A DNA stretch of 64,000 nucleotides from Embleya sp040605455 (GTDB lineage Bacteria > Actinomycetota > Actinomycetes > Streptomycetales > Streptomycetaceae), in contig NZ_JBEXCV010000008.1 of NCBI RefSeq assembly GCF_040605455.1, positions 1 to 64,000 of the forward strand, read 5' to 3'. Under the pieces are notes generated by a model. The model was not told where the DNA came from and did no database searches. It worked only from the letters and a program-made list of their open reading frames with translations. Of the stretch, positions 18,859 to 28,032 are shown piece by piece (within the stretch, counting starts at the first letter, position 1; every line of letters starts with the position of its first letter). A program made the position numbers and the translations under genes.

Positions 18859-19315
18859 TGGGGTGGCTCGGCGACCCCGTCGGCTGTTGATTCGCTCGGC
18901 GAGGAGACGGTCCGCAGGGTTGCTTCGCCCGGCCCGAGGCTCGAAGCGCAGGCTTCGGGCGGCGGGCGTCGAGGATCGAGATCCGAGCGACTTTGATCGT
19001 GAACCACGAAAGACGATGCCATGGCTTGTGAAGACTTTAACGCCGCCCAGCGCCCGCAAGTGCCCCCAATGGCCAATCCGGGTTACGGCAAACGGTCACT
19101 GCCGGCGGGCCTGGTTGCTGTACAGCAGGATCTGCGCCGGCGCTGTTACGAGGTCAGGCTCTTGCGGCGTGCCCGCATGTAGGTCCCGGCCGAACTGCTT
19201 CCTCCCCGACCGCCGGATGGAATGTACGCGGTTCGGGCATCTTCCTTGGTCAGAGGTGCAGGCCAGGAGAATGAAGTACCGTCAGTGCTCCGAGGGGACG
19301 GACAGGAGGAGCGCG
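18859..19315. other. Intergenic stretch with an att-flank-like remnant
   Basis: No convincing gene is seen. Bases 19099-19129 contain GGTCACTGCCGGCGGG and CCTGGTTGCTGTACAGCAGG, closely matching sequence at 27699-27742 beside the left island boundary, including a TGCTGTACAGCA palindrome. A 37-codon frame from ATG 19070 runs through this but has no family support. The remnant suggests an older integration or rearrangement event. Confidence 0.45.
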
Positions 19316-19954
19316 GTGTCGTATGAGCCCAAGCTCGCTGCGGCTCTTTCCGGTGCCACGTTGCGGCAGCTGTCCCACTGGCGGCGTGCTTTGGGCACCA
19401 AGGATGCGCTCTTGGTACCGGAAATTTCTGACTCGCGCCCAATCCTGTACTCCTTTCGTGACGTTATGGCGCTCCGGGCCTGCGTGAAGCTCCGCAAGGA
19501 GACATCGCTGCAGAAGATCCGTAGGGCGGTGGGCACGCTCCGCGGTGATCTGGGGGAACGCGAGCATCTGTCGTCTTACGCGCTGGTAGCGGATGCGGAC
19601 ACGATCTACCTTGCGGAACAGGAGCAAGCAGTTGACCTGATCCGGGGCGGGAACTTGGTCATCCACCAGCTGGTGGATGTCCTCGCCCCTTTCTACAAGG
19701 ACGGCCGGCACATCCCGGACCTGCTGAATCCACGCGACCACGTTGCGGTGGACGCTGCAGTGCGTGGCGGCGAGCCAGTCATCCACGGCACCCGCATTCC
19801 GGCGGCGGAGGTGGCTGCTCTGGTACGAGACGGTGTACCCACGGACCGGATCGGTGATTTCTACCCGGGGGTCACTGCCGCAGCTGCGCGCGACGCGGTT
19901 GACTTCAGCGACTACGTGGACAGCTACGACGGACCCCGGCAGGTCGTGGCTTGA
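19316..19954 (+). CDS. DUF433 antitoxin, VapB45-like
   Basis: The 212-residue protein has an N-terminal MerR-like helix-turn-helix (YEPKLAAALSGATLRQLSHWRR, written in parts; SFRDVMALRACVKLRKETSLQKIRRA). A C-terminal DUF433 domain follows (HVAVDAAVRGGEPVIHGTRIPA, FYPGVTAAAARDAVDF). The same architecture is found in mycobacterial VapB45 (Rv2018). GTG 19316 follows an ideal AGGAGG site, and this decides the start over a much longer open frame. The stop overlaps the toxin start. Confidence 0.82.
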   Translation: MSYEPKLAAALSGATLRQLSHWRRALGTKDALLVPEISDSRPILYSFRDVMALRACVKLRKETSLQKIRRAVGTLRGDLGEREHLSSYALVADADTIYLAEQEQAVDLIRGGNLVIHQLVDVLAPFYKDGRHIPDLLNPRDHVAVDAAVRGGEPVIHGTRIPAAEVAALVRDGVPTDRIGDFYPGVTAAAARDAVDFSDYVDSYDGPRQVVA

Positions 19955-20400
19955 AGCTGCTGCTGGATGAGAACGTCCCCCGGCCTATGGCCCAGATCGT
20001 GCGCATCCTGTTGGCAGCGCACCAGGTCGTGCACGTCCACGATTTGGACGGTTGGGTCGGCACGAAGGACATCGAGCTGTACGCGAAGGCCAAGGCGGCG
20101 GGGTTCAATGCGATCATCACTAATGATGTGAAGCAGCTGAACCGCGCCTTGGAGGTCGCTGCGATCGCGGAGTCGGGGCTTCACCGAATCCAGTACCGCC
20201 AGAACAACAAGCACGGCGGCCTGGTCGGTCTCGGGACCGCGATAGCCACTGTGTGTGCGGCGCTGCCGCACGCGATCGCCGAGCTTGAAGCCGCGGACGG
20301 ACAGCGCTTGGTGTCGTTGACGGCTGTTGATCCCTCACGTCACAACCGCGTGCAGGTCACCGATCCGAATGCGTCGCCCCCGAAGCACTGGCCCGCCTGA
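19951..20400 (+). CDS. PIN-like toxin (DUF5615/Mut7-C-like), VapC45-like
   Basis: The 149-residue protein starts KLLLDENVPRPMAQIV, with the first PIN-fold acidic residue Asp6. VHDLDGWVGTKDIELYAKAK and FNAIITNDVKQL follow, the latter carrying a second conserved Asp. This is the PIN-like fold of predicted ribonuclease toxins paired with DUF433 antitoxins, as in VapBC45. The TTG start overlaps the antitoxin stop. Nuclease activity is expected from the family only. Confidence 0.78.
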   Translation: MKLLLDENVPRPMAQIVRILLAAHQVVHVHDLDGWVGTKDIELYAKAKAAGFNAIITNDVKQLNRALEVAAIAESGLHRIQYRQNNKHGGLVGLGTAIATVCAALPHAIAELEAADGQRLVSLTAVDPSRHNRVQVTDPNASPPKHWPA

Positions 20401-20710
20401 CGGACGCTGACGTAGGGGCGGTCTGGAGTGCCGTACGCGACAACGGTGGTACTCATCTCAGGCCGGAGCTGTAGCTATGACGGGCGTCGAGGCTTGGTGG
20501 CGGGCGCGGATGCCCGCGTCGAGGGTGGCACGGCGTGATCGATGTAATGGTTCGCTGTCCCTGCTGCCTCCGGTCCGTGCCATGTGGGCTCCGCAGGGTC
20601 GCACCTCGATCCTGCGGGTGTGGATGGGGAAACGGCCGAAGACCTCGCTGGTCGGCCGGTGCTGTTCCGCGTCGTCCAGTTTTGCCGACTGCCTCGCCAC
20701 ACGTTCGACT
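20401..20710. other. Convergent intergenic stretch, nothing recognised
   Basis: This lies between the toxin gene and the end of the pRiA4b-type gene. Short frames on both strands match no family, and codon use is irregular. Confidence 0.5.
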
Positions 20711-22861
20711 TCATCGCCGACGCTGGGATCCGACCTTGGTCGCGGACCTGCGCAGTCGCTTGGCCAGCGCCTTGTTCCGGGCCCTCAGGTGTCGCCCCGC
20801 CGCTTCCAGGACGGCGCCGGTGGCGGGGTGGTCGCAGCGCCATAGCTCGTCGGCGGTTTGTTCCAGGAGCGGCAGCACCAGGTGCCCTTCCTGGTCAAGG
20901 AATTCGGCGAATGCCTCGTCGGCGACGCCGAGCGGACCCGACAGATGATCGACGAGCCACCAGAGTTGGAGTTCCGGGCCGTGCCCCTCGGGGACCTCAC
21001 CGTGGCCGACCAGCGTGATCGCCGCGACCTGGGCGCAGCCGGGGACCTCGGAGGCTGCGGCTTTGCGCAGGACCATGAGCGCTCTGGGATCGTCGAGTTC
21101 CGCCAGCACCGCTGCCGCGCTCAGCCGACGCAGGGCCGCGTCGGCTGTCAACCCGGCGCAGGAGTCGACGAGTTGGACTGCGGCCGGGCCCTGGCCTCGG
21201 TGGCTGATCCAGCCGGCGATCTCGACGCGGGCCGCGTCCTGGTCGTAGTCGAGCAGGGCGTCCAGCAGGGTCGGGGCGTCGACGTCGGCCAGCTCACCGA
21301 TCAGTGGAGCGGGGATTCCCTCGGCGAGCAGGTATTCGCGTATGCCGTGGCGTCCCAGCGGGGTCAGCCTGAGTCGGCTCCCAGGCAGCGGAGTGTCATC
21401 GCCACCTTCGGTGACTCCCCTGACGCCGAGGATGTCCACGACGATGTTGCCGGGCTCCCGGGACGCCTGCGGGCCCTCTTCCACCTCCGCCGCCCGGTAC
21501 TCGGCGAGGACCACGGCCGCGTGCTCAAGGGTCTGCACAAGGAGTAGTTCGACCAATCGTGCTTCCTGCTCGGGGAGGCCGTCGCGGAGTGCGCCGACGA
21601 GCAGCGCTGTGTCCAGCCATTCGCCCTCGGGAACCTCGTAGAGAGCCCGCAGCACGGCCGCAGCCAAGCCTTCGCCGTCCTCGCGCCGCATGCCCAGCAC
21701 CGCCAACAGCACCGGGGGCAGGCCGAGGTTTTCGAGGTCGTTCAGGGTGTCGAGTTCGTCCTCGAGCGACGTGCACCAAAGCTCCAGGACTCCTTCGTCT
21801 CCCGCCGTTGCGGGCAGCCCGGTACCGGGCCGTGCGGTGCCCGCGCCGATCTTCACCAGGTCCGCGTACAGGGCGAGCCGCCAGGGGTCGTCCAGGCACG
21901 GCAGGTCACCGGAGCTGCGCAGACGTCCCAGCCGCTGCTCACGCTCCGCCGGCCCGAGTGCGCTCAACTCGTCGTCCTGGGTCCACAGGTCGAGTTCCTG
22001 GACGGCCCGACGGCCGAGTGCGGGCTTGAGCACGTCCCGGGACGTGACGGCTCGTCCGTCCCGGCACCAGTGGGCCAGGCGGAGCGCCGAGGCGATCAGT
22101 GGCACTCGCCGTGCGGCGGCGGCCAGTTCCGTGCGCGGTGCCAGGGAGACAGGGCGCACCGCGACGAACTCCATATCGAGATCCTCGTCGTCGTGCATCT
22201 CTCCGCAGGAGCAGCGCTGCCCTCCGGGGGCGGTCCCGGCCGACCTGGATACCGGAGTGCCCGTGGGCGGCCGCGGCTCCAGCGTGGCCAGCTGCCGGTC
22301 CAAGGCGTCGCGGTCGAAGGCAGCGGGGTCGAACCCCTCAGCGCACAGGGTTTCGACAAGCTCGGTCCACGGCTCGGGGGCCGGCGTGGAGCGGTCCGCG
22401 ACGGCGTCGAGTACGGCCTGCAGTCCCCCGGCACCGCCGGTGTCCTCGGCGTAGGGCATTGCGCGACGTCCACCCGTGCAGTGGACGTGCCTGTTGCCGG
22501 TGGACGCAGGGAGGATCTTCTCCAGGGTGACCAGGTGTCGCCAGTCATCGCCGAAGTCGTAGGTGTACTCCAGCCGCCCGCCCTCGTAGGGCAGCAACTC
22601 GGCCACGGACACGGACTCCTCGTCGAAGTCGTGGCCCGGATCGCACTCCAACGGTGCGCCGAAGTCGACGAATCGGCGACCGGAGTGGGGTTCGGCGAAG
22701 GCATGCAGGTGCGAGCCGTCCCAGCCGAAGCAAACCTGGACGATGTCGTGCAGGCAGCCGAGCGAGGTGTCGGCGGGCAGGGTGATCCGGCGCCAGATCG
22801 GCGGACCGGTGTCTCGCAGGGCGATCTTCAGCTGGTACGTGGGCACGGGCTCGGAGGTCAC
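20711..22861 (-). CDS. Plasmid pRiA4b ORF-3 family protein
   Basis: The 716-residue protein starts with a pRiA4b ORF-3 domain: YQLKIALRDTGPPIWRRI, FGWDGSHLHAF, YTYDFGDDWRHLVTLEKIL in parts. A small Cys-rich site (CSCGEMHDDED) follows, then a long helical region. The GTG at 22861 has AAGGGA upstream. The frame stays open for another 276 bases, but that extension is Arg/Ser-rich and lies in the divergent promoter region. Biochemical function is unknown. It is divergent from the SNF2 helicase. Confidence 0.75.
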   Translation of the reverse strand: MTSEPVPTYQLKIALRDTGPPIWRRITLPADTSLGCLHDIVQVCFGWDGSHLHAFAEPHSGRRFVDFGAPLECDPGHDFDEESVSVAELLPYEGGRLEYTYDFGDDWRHLVTLEKILPASTGNRHVHCTGGRRAMPYAEDTGGAGGLQAVLDAVADRSTPAPEPWTELVETLCAEGFDPAAFDRDALDRQLATLEPRPPTGTPVSRSAGTAPGGQRCSCGEMHDDEDLDMEFVAVRPVSLAPRTELAAAARRVPLIASALRLAHWCRDGRAVTSRDVLKPALGRRAVQELDLWTQDDELSALGPAEREQRLGRLRSSGDLPCLDDPWRLALYADLVKIGAGTARPGTGLPATAGDEGVLELWCTSLEDELDTLNDLENLGLPPVLLAVLGMRREDGEGLAAAVLRALYEVPEGEWLDTALLVGALRDGLPEQEARLVELLLVQTLEHAAVVLAEYRAAEVEEGPQASREPGNIVVDILGVRGVTEGGDDTPLPGSRLRLTPLGRHGIREYLLAEGIPAPLIGELADVDAPTLLDALLDYDQDAARVEIAGWISHRGQGPAAVQLVDSCAGLTADAALRRLSAAAVLAELDDPRALMVLRKAAASEVPGCAQVAAITLVGHGEVPEGHGPELQLWWLVDHLSGPLGVADEAFAEFLDQEGHLVLPLLEQTADELWRCDHPATGAVLEAAGRHLRARNKALAKRLRRSATKVGSQRRR

Positions 22862-22993
22862 AGCGAAGATTCCCTTGAGGCGGAGACGGATTCCGGAACC
22901 CGTGCGGGGGCCGTAGCCGGGCATGCGCCGCGACTGTCCGCAGTGGGTACCGGCGCCATCTTCTCGCACTGCCCAAAGTGGACGAAGCCGCTT

Positions 22994-23024
22994 TTGACAC
23001 TTCCTGTCCACCTGTGCAGATAGC
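22994..23024 (+). promoter_or_regulatory. Candidate promoter for the SNF2-SWIM operon
   Basis: A consensus -35 TTGACA at 22994-22999 is followed after 19 bases by GATAGC, an imperfect -10. GTGGAC and GTCCAC half-sites flank the -35. The long spacing makes this tentative. Confidence 0.3.
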
Positions 23025-23097
23025 CTTGGCCTGCCGGGGGTATGCGCGATTTCGCGTCGTCTCGAACAGCTGTGGAGCGGTGCCAGGAGTGGGTGCG

Positions 23098-26040
23098 GTG
23101 ACGAAGATCTACCCGTTGGCAGAACCCGCGACCCCACGCCCGTCCGAATCCGGCGGGCAGACCGCGGCCGAGTCGAGGACTGTGGACCGGGACCGACTGC
23201 TCGCTGTGCTGCCCGAACTCGCTGCGGGCGAGGCGGTGTTCCTTCCCGCAGATCCGCCCCGGTCGGGACGGGTGGCGTTCTGGACGCCCGACGGCGAGTC
23301 GCCGGTGCTCGGGGTGGAACCCGAGGAAATCACCGTGGTGCGCCCGCACGGCTCGTCCGTGAGCCGGGCCCGGGTGCCCGCCGTGCTGCTGCCGGTGGAG
23401 CAGGCGCTGCCGCTGCTGACCCGCTGCCGAGCCTTCGGCGCGGAGCGGGGCGGGGCAGTGTCGGCCGGCATCGCGTTCTGGGCTGCGGCGGCCCTGCACG
23501 GTCTGGGCCTGCTGGCCCGGGGCAGGGTGCTGCCCGGGGTGTCGTCAGAGGGCTTCGACGCGTGGCGGGTCGGCCCGCTGGACGTCGAGGACCACGAGCA
23601 GCTGGGTGCCCTGGCCGCGGCCATGCCTGCCGAGGCCCGCGCGGTCGCGGTTCCCGGCCTCTCCCCCCTTGCCCTTCCGGTGGCCGAGCCGTTGCTACGA
23701 GGCTTCCTGGACGCCGTGGCCGATTCCCTCATGCGGCCTCCCGCCGCCCGCCACGTGGCCGGCGGACCGGCATTCGCGGTCCGAGCGCCGCAGTCCGTGC
23801 CTCGGCAGCGCGCCTGGGCGGCGGAGGTCGCTGCCGGCCGGGACACGGGTCTGGCGGTGTCTCTGCGGCTGCAACTGAGCGGTCTCGACTCCTTCCGGGC
23901 TGTGGTCCAACTACGCAGCCTGGCCGATCCCACCGTGCTCGCCGACGCCGCGGACTTGTGGTCCGGGAGGGCCTTCGCCCCTGAACTGTTCGGCCCACGG
24001 GCTCAGGTGGACACATTGTTGACGCTGCGTCGAGCCGCACGCGCCTGGTCCCCGGCCGCGCGGCTGCTGGAGGCGGCTGTCCCGACCGGCATCGAGCTGT
24101 CCGACGAGGAGGCCCAGGCGTTGCTGGGCGAGGCAGCCGAGAGCCTTTCCGCAGCCGGGGTCGCCGTGCACTGGCCCAAGGAGTTGGTACGCGAACTGAC
24201 CGCCACCGGGGTCCTGGAACCCGCGCGCCGCAGGGGGACGCAGTCCTCGGCCGAGTCCTTCCTGTCCTCCGGCGGGTTGACGGAATTCCGCTGGCAGATC
24301 GCGCTCGGAGACCGGGAACTCACCGAGGAGGAGCTGGAACGGCTGGTCCGGGCCCACCGGCCGATCGTGCGGCTGCGTGACCAGTGGGTGGTCGTGGACC
24401 CGGAGTTGGTCCGCCGGCTGCGACGGGCCGCGCAGTCCGGGACACCGTCGCTGACCGCGATCGACGCTCTGGGCGCCGTGCTGACCGGCAGCGTCGAAGT
24501 GGACGGCGAACAGGTGGAGGTCACCGCGAGCGGCGTACTGGAAGATCTGCGCTCCAGAATCGCCGCCCCCGAGGCCCGCGCCGCGCGCGAGCCCCAAGGG
24601 CCACCGAAGGCCCTGGTCGCGACCCTGCGCGACTATCAGCTGCGTGGCCTGAACTGGCTGCACCGGATGACCTCGCTCGGGCTCGGCGGCTGCCTCGCCG
24701 ACGACATGGGCCTGGGTAAGACCGTCACCCTGATCGCACTCCACCTGCGCCGCCAGGAACGAAAGGCCACCGCCGGCCCGACCCTGGTGGTTTGTCCCGC
24801 CTCACTGCTCGGCAACTGGGAGCGTGAGATCCGGCGCTTCGCACCGGCCACTTCGGTACGCCGCTTCCATGGCCCCGGCCGCGACCTGGAGGGGCTCGAC
24901 ACGGGAGCCGATGGCGGCTTCGTCCTGACCACCTACGGGACCATGCGCCGAGACACCGAACGCCTCGCGGAGCAGCCCTGGGGCCTGCTCGTCGCCGACG
25001 AGGCGCAGCATGTCAAGAACCCGTACGCGCACACCGCCCAGGCGCTGCGCAAGATCCCCTCGCGGACTCGGGTCGCGCTGACCGGCACCCCGGTCGAGAA
25101 CAACCTGTCCGAACTGTGGGCACTGCTCGACTGGACCACCCCCGGCCTGCTCGGCACGCTCACCTCCTTCCGTGACCGCTACGCCAAGGCCGTCGAGGGT
25201 GACCGTGACGAGCAGGCCGCCCGGCGGCTGGCCGCGTTGGTACGTCCCTTCCTGCTGCGCCGGCGCAAGTCCGACCCCGGTATCGCGCCCGAACTACCGC
25301 CCAAAACCGAGACTGATCAGCCGGTGTCATTGACGAAGGAACAGGTCTCGCTGTACGAGGCATTGGTACGCGAACTCATGGCCGAGATCGAGGAGAAGCA
25401 GGGCATCGCCCGGCGCGGCTTGGTGATGAAGCTGCTCACCGGCCTCAAACAGGTTTGTAACCACCCCGCGCAGTTCCTGAAGGAAGGTGCCGGGACGAAG
25501 TTGCCGGGCCGCTCCGGAAAACTGGAACTGCTGGACGAACTCCTGGACACCGTCCTGGCCGAGGAGGAATCGGCTCTGGTTTTCACCCAGTACGTGGCCA
25601 TGGGCAGGCTCATCGAGCGGCACCTGGCCGACCGCGGCGTGGACACCCTCTTCCTACACGGAGGCACCACGGTCAAACGCCGTCAGGACATGGTCGACGC
25701 CTTCCAGGCCGGCGAGAAAAAGGTGTTCCTGCTGTCCCTCAAAGCCGCCGGGACGGGCCTGAACCTGACCCGAGCCGGACACGTCGTCCACTACGACCGC
25801 TGGTGGAACCCGGCGGTGGAGGACCAAGCCACCGACCGCGCCTACCGGATCGGACAGACCCAGCCGGTACAGGTGCACAAACTGATCGCCGAGGGGACCG
25901 TGGAGGACCGGGTCGCCGAGATGCTGCGGCACAAGCGCGAACTGGCCGACTCGGTGCTGGCTTCGGGCGAGGCGGCATTCAGCGAACTGAGCGACAGTGA
26001 ACTGGCCGAATTGGTCACGCTGCGAAGGACGGGACGATGA
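23098..26040 (+). CDS. SNF2-family DEAD/DEAH helicase
   Basis: The 980-residue protein has a long N-terminal region and then an SNF2 motor: LRDYQLRGLNWLHRM, the Walker A ADDMGLGKTVT near residue 535, DEAQHVKN near 635, and LTGTPVENNLSELWALLDW. The C-terminal motor half has LFLHGGTTVKRRQ, SLKAAGTGLNLTRA and HYDRWWNPAVEDQATDRAYR with the closing IGQ motif. It would translocate on duplex DNA. GTG 23098 follows CCAGGAGT. The stop overlaps the SWIM gene. Confidence 0.9.
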   Translation: MTKIYPLAEPATPRPSESGGQTAAESRTVDRDRLLAVLPELAAGEAVFLPADPPRSGRVAFWTPDGESPVLGVEPEEITVVRPHGSSVSRARVPAVLLPVEQALPLLTRCRAFGAERGGAVSAGIAFWAAAALHGLGLLARGRVLPGVSSEGFDAWRVGPLDVEDHEQLGALAAAMPAEARAVAVPGLSPLALPVAEPLLRGFLDAVADSLMRPPAARHVAGGPAFAVRAPQSVPRQRAWAAEVAAGRDTGLAVSLRLQLSGLDSFRAVVQLRSLADPTVLADAADLWSGRAFAPELFGPRAQVDTLLTLRRAARAWSPAARLLEAAVPTGIELSDEEAQALLGEAAESLSAAGVAVHWPKELVRELTATGVLEPARRRGTQSSAESFLSSGGLTEFRWQIALGDRELTEEELERLVRAHRPIVRLRDQWVVVDPELVRRLRRAAQSGTPSLTAIDALGAVLTGSVEVDGEQVEVTASGVLEDLRSRIAAPEARAAREPQGPPKALVATLRDYQLRGLNWLHRMTSLGLGGCLADDMGLGKTVTLIALHLRRQERKATAGPTLVVCPASLLGNWEREIRRFAPATSVRRFHGPGRDLEGLDTGADGGFVLTTYGTMRRDTERLAEQPWGLLVADEAQHVKNPYAHTAQALRKIPSRTRVALTGTPVENNLSELWALLDWTTPGLLGTLTSFRDRYAKAVEGDRDEQAARRLAALVRPFLLRRRKSDPGIAPELPPKTETDQPVSLTKEQVSLYEALVRELMAEIEEKQGIARRGLVMKLLTGLKQVCNHPAQFLKEGAGTKLPGRSGKLELLDELLDTVLAEEESALVFTQYVAMGRLIERHLADRGVDTLFLHGGTTVKRRQDMVDAFQAGEKKVFLLSLKAAGTGLNLTRAGHVVHYDRWWNPAVEDQATDRAYRIGQTQPVQVHKLIAEGTVEDRVAEMLRHKRELADSVLASGEAAFSELSDSELAELVTLRRTGR

Positions 26041-27437
26041 CCAGGCACACCCGGTCGCACCGGGAAGTCGCCCGCACATTCGAGGCACTCCCTCCGACCA
26101 AGGGCAGCCGAGCGCCCTTCGCCGAGTCCTGGTGGGGCCGCGAATGGCTGCGCGCCCTGGAGGAGTCCTCGCTGGACTCCGGCCGCCTGCAGCGCGGCCG
26201 GACCTACGCGCGTGGCGGAGCGGTGGGCCAGGTCACCGTCGCCCAAGGTTCGGCCGCCGCTTCGGTACAGGGCAGCCGCCGCACCCCGTACCGCTCCACG
26301 GTCCGGGTCGAGCAGTTGACCGACCGACAGTGGGACCAGCTGCTCGACATGATCGCCGAGCGGGCCGCCAACATCGCCGCTCTGTTGGACGGCGAGATGC
26401 CCGCCGGGCTCGCCGATGACGCCGTGGCCGCCGGTGTCCCGCTGCTGCCCGGTCCCAGGGACCTCGACCCCGAGTGCAGTTGCCCCGACTGGGGTTACCC
26501 CTGTAAACACGCCGCCGCGCTCTGCTATCAGGTTGCCCGACTGCTGGACCGCGATCCATTCGTGCTGCTGCTCCTGCGGGGGCGCGGCGAGCGGGAGTTG
26601 ATGGACGAGCTCAGCCGTCGCAACACCGCTCGCGCAGCCGCCGAAGCCGCCGAAGCCGCAGCGTACGCGGCGACCACAGGCACAGCCCCGGTCGCGCCCC
26701 CGGCTCCGGCCGGCGACCCCGCTGGGCCCGCCTTCGCTTCCCACGCCGAACTGCCGCCCCTGCCCGCACCGCCGCGGCTACCCGAACGACCCGGCCGAGG
26801 CCCCGCACTGGTGGACTCGGCCCTCCCGGAACCCGGTGTCGACCCCGCCGCGCTCGAACTGCTCGCCGCCGACGCCGCGACGCGCGCCCACCACCTGCTC
26901 GCCGGAGCCCTCGGCGAGCGGCACGCCGACACCGCCCCGCCCGTCCCCCTCAGCGAATGGCAGGACGCCGTCCGCCTCGCAGTCGCCCACCCCACGACGG
27001 AGGTCCTCACCCGGATCTCCTCGAACTGCGGTCGCACCCCCGGCGAGCTCACCCTCGCCACCCACGCGTGGCGGCACGGCGGGGCGGCATCCCTGGACGT
27101 GCTGGAGAACGCCTGGACACCACCAACCCCCCGCCTGGAGCGCGACCGCAAGGCGCTGCGCGCGGACTGGCCGGACGACAAACCACCCCGACTCCGCGCC
27201 TGGCGCAACCGCTGGACCGTAGAGGGGCGAGACGCCCAACTCCGGCTGGGCCAGGACGGACTGTGGTACCCGTACACCAAGTCCCGAGGCACCTGGTGGC
27301 CGGCGGGCCCACCGGACGCAGACCCCGCCGTCGTCCTGACCGCCCTCCTCGAACCACGACGCCCTGCTCTCGGAGCCCAGACACCCGCAACACCCGAGGC
27401 GGACCGCCCACCCCGCACGGGGGCGCCGGTTTGGTAG
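26037..27437 (+). CDS. SWIM zinc-finger protein paired with the SNF2 helicase
   Basis: The 466-residue protein has a SWIM-type zinc finger near residues 146-158 (CSCPDWGYPCKHAAA, CxC...CxH). FAESWWGREWLRAL lies at the N-terminus and an Ala/Pro-rich linker near 200-270. SWIM proteins are common partners of SNF2 enzymes and probably give nucleic-acid or protein contacts. The ATG overlaps the helicase stop by 4 bases. A hairpin at 27543 follows. Confidence 0.85.
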   Translation: MTRHTRSHREVARTFEALPPTKGSRAPFAESWWGREWLRALEESSLDSGRLQRGRTYARGGAVGQVTVAQGSAAASVQGSRRTPYRSTVRVEQLTDRQWDQLLDMIAERAANIAALLDGEMPAGLADDAVAAGVPLLPGPRDLDPECSCPDWGYPCKHAAALCYQVARLLDRDPFVLLLLRGRGERELMDELSRRNTARAAAEAAEAAAYAATTGTAPVAPPAPAGDPAGPAFASHAELPPLPAPPRLPERPGRGPALVDSALPEPGVDPAALELLAADAATRAHHLLAGALGERHADTAPPVPLSEWQDAVRLAVAHPTTEVLTRISSNCGRTPGELTLATHAWRHGGAASLDVLENAWTPPTPRLERDRKALRADWPDDKPPRLRAWRNRWTVEGRDAQLRLGQDGLWYPYTKSRGTWWPAGPPDADPAVVLTALLEPRRPALGAQTPATPEADRPPRTGAPVW

Positions 27438-27542
27438 AGACCGGCATCCCTGCAACGGGGGCTACGGAAATCCTCCACGTTACGCATGGCGTTCGACGTC
27501 GGCAGTCGGAGTAGTTGCTGTAACTTCGTGCCGGCAACGCGC

Positions 27543-27578
27543 CAGAGGCCCTACCGGATTTCTCCGATAGGGCCTCTG
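27543..27578. terminator. Hairpin next to the left island boundary
   Basis: CAGAGGCCCTACCGGA pairs with TCCGATAGGGCCTCTG around a TTTC loop, with one mismatch. It is closely related to the tRNA-Pro terminator at 48050-48085 and probably is the original tRNA terminator. It also closes the SNF2-SWIM operon. Confidence 0.75.
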
Positions 27579-27585
27579 ACCTGCT

Positions 27586-27629
27586 GGTCGGGGTGGCGGG
27601 ATTTGAACCCACGGCCTCTTCGTCCCGAA
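27586..27629. mobile_element. Left attachment-type repeat: orphan 3' end of tRNA-Pro
   Basis: These 44 bases are identical to 48091-48134. They contain the T-arm, variable loop and part of the anticodon arm of tRNA-Pro(CGG), but the match ends in the anticodon region and the 5' half is missing. The preceding 75 bases (27511-27585) are also similar to 48017-48090. This is the pattern left by site-specific integration into a tRNA 3' end. Confidence 0.85.
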
Positions 27630-27749
27630 TCATGCGCGGGGTGGTTGGTGGAGTCATCTGCGCAGGTCAGAGGTGGTGCCAGGTTCGTTGAGGGTCACTG
27701 CTGGCGGCCCTGGTTGCTGTACTTTGCTGCTGTACAGCAGGGCCTGAAT

Positions 27750-28032
27750 CGGTTTTCGGCGGCGACTTGGTTCTCGATGCTGCATCACGTGTAGTCGGCC
27801 GAAGCACAGGACCGGCTCTTGGTACGCCTGCATGCTCTCCTGCGTCCCGGAGCGGCATTGCTGCATCGATTCCATCAACAGCGAACCGATCCGTCGCGGC
27901 CACGTCCATGACACGTTCGTTCCTGTCGGCCCGGCTGCGTTCAGCTGTCAGCTCGAAGAAGCGGGGCTCGCGGACGTGACCGTGACCAAGGCGAACGGGT
28001 ACCAGTTCCGGTGTCTGCGAAAAACCACGTGA
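27750..28032 (+). pseudogene. Remnant of a class I SAM-dependent methyltransferase
   Basis: Only the C-terminal third survives, in more than one frame. The first frame gives WFSMLHHV and stops at 27792-27794. A shifted frame continues AEAQDRLLVRLHALLRPGAALL. A further shift gives INSEPIRRGHVHDTFVPVGP and closes LEEAGLADVTVTKANGYQFR before the TGA at 28030-28032. These are the post-motif-II strand, the PGG-type loop and the C-terminal strands of small-molecule methyltransferases. The 5' part is absent, replaced by boundary sequence. Confidence 0.6.

Noticed and set aside
18863..19315. Long N-terminal extension of the DUF433 antitoxin
   Set aside because: It is Arg-rich without domain similarity. 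The AGGAGG site before GTG 19316 decides the start.
20458..20700. Small minus-strand ORF after the pRiA4b gene
   Set aside because: It has no ribosome site, no family and irregular third positions.
22978..23097. Longer N-terminus for the SNF2 helicase
   Set aside because: It would run through the candidate promoter and has atypical codons. GTG 23098 has a better site.
22862..23137. Longer N-terminus for the pRiA4b-type protein
   Set aside because: The Arg/Ser-rich extension lies in the divergent promoter region. The domain begins directly after GTG 22861.
27654..27914. Minus-strand frame with LLYSSKVQQPGPPAVTL as an integrase tail
   Set aside because: There is no integrase motif and no catalytic part. 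It overlaps the methyltransferase remnant, so I treat it as boundary sequence only.
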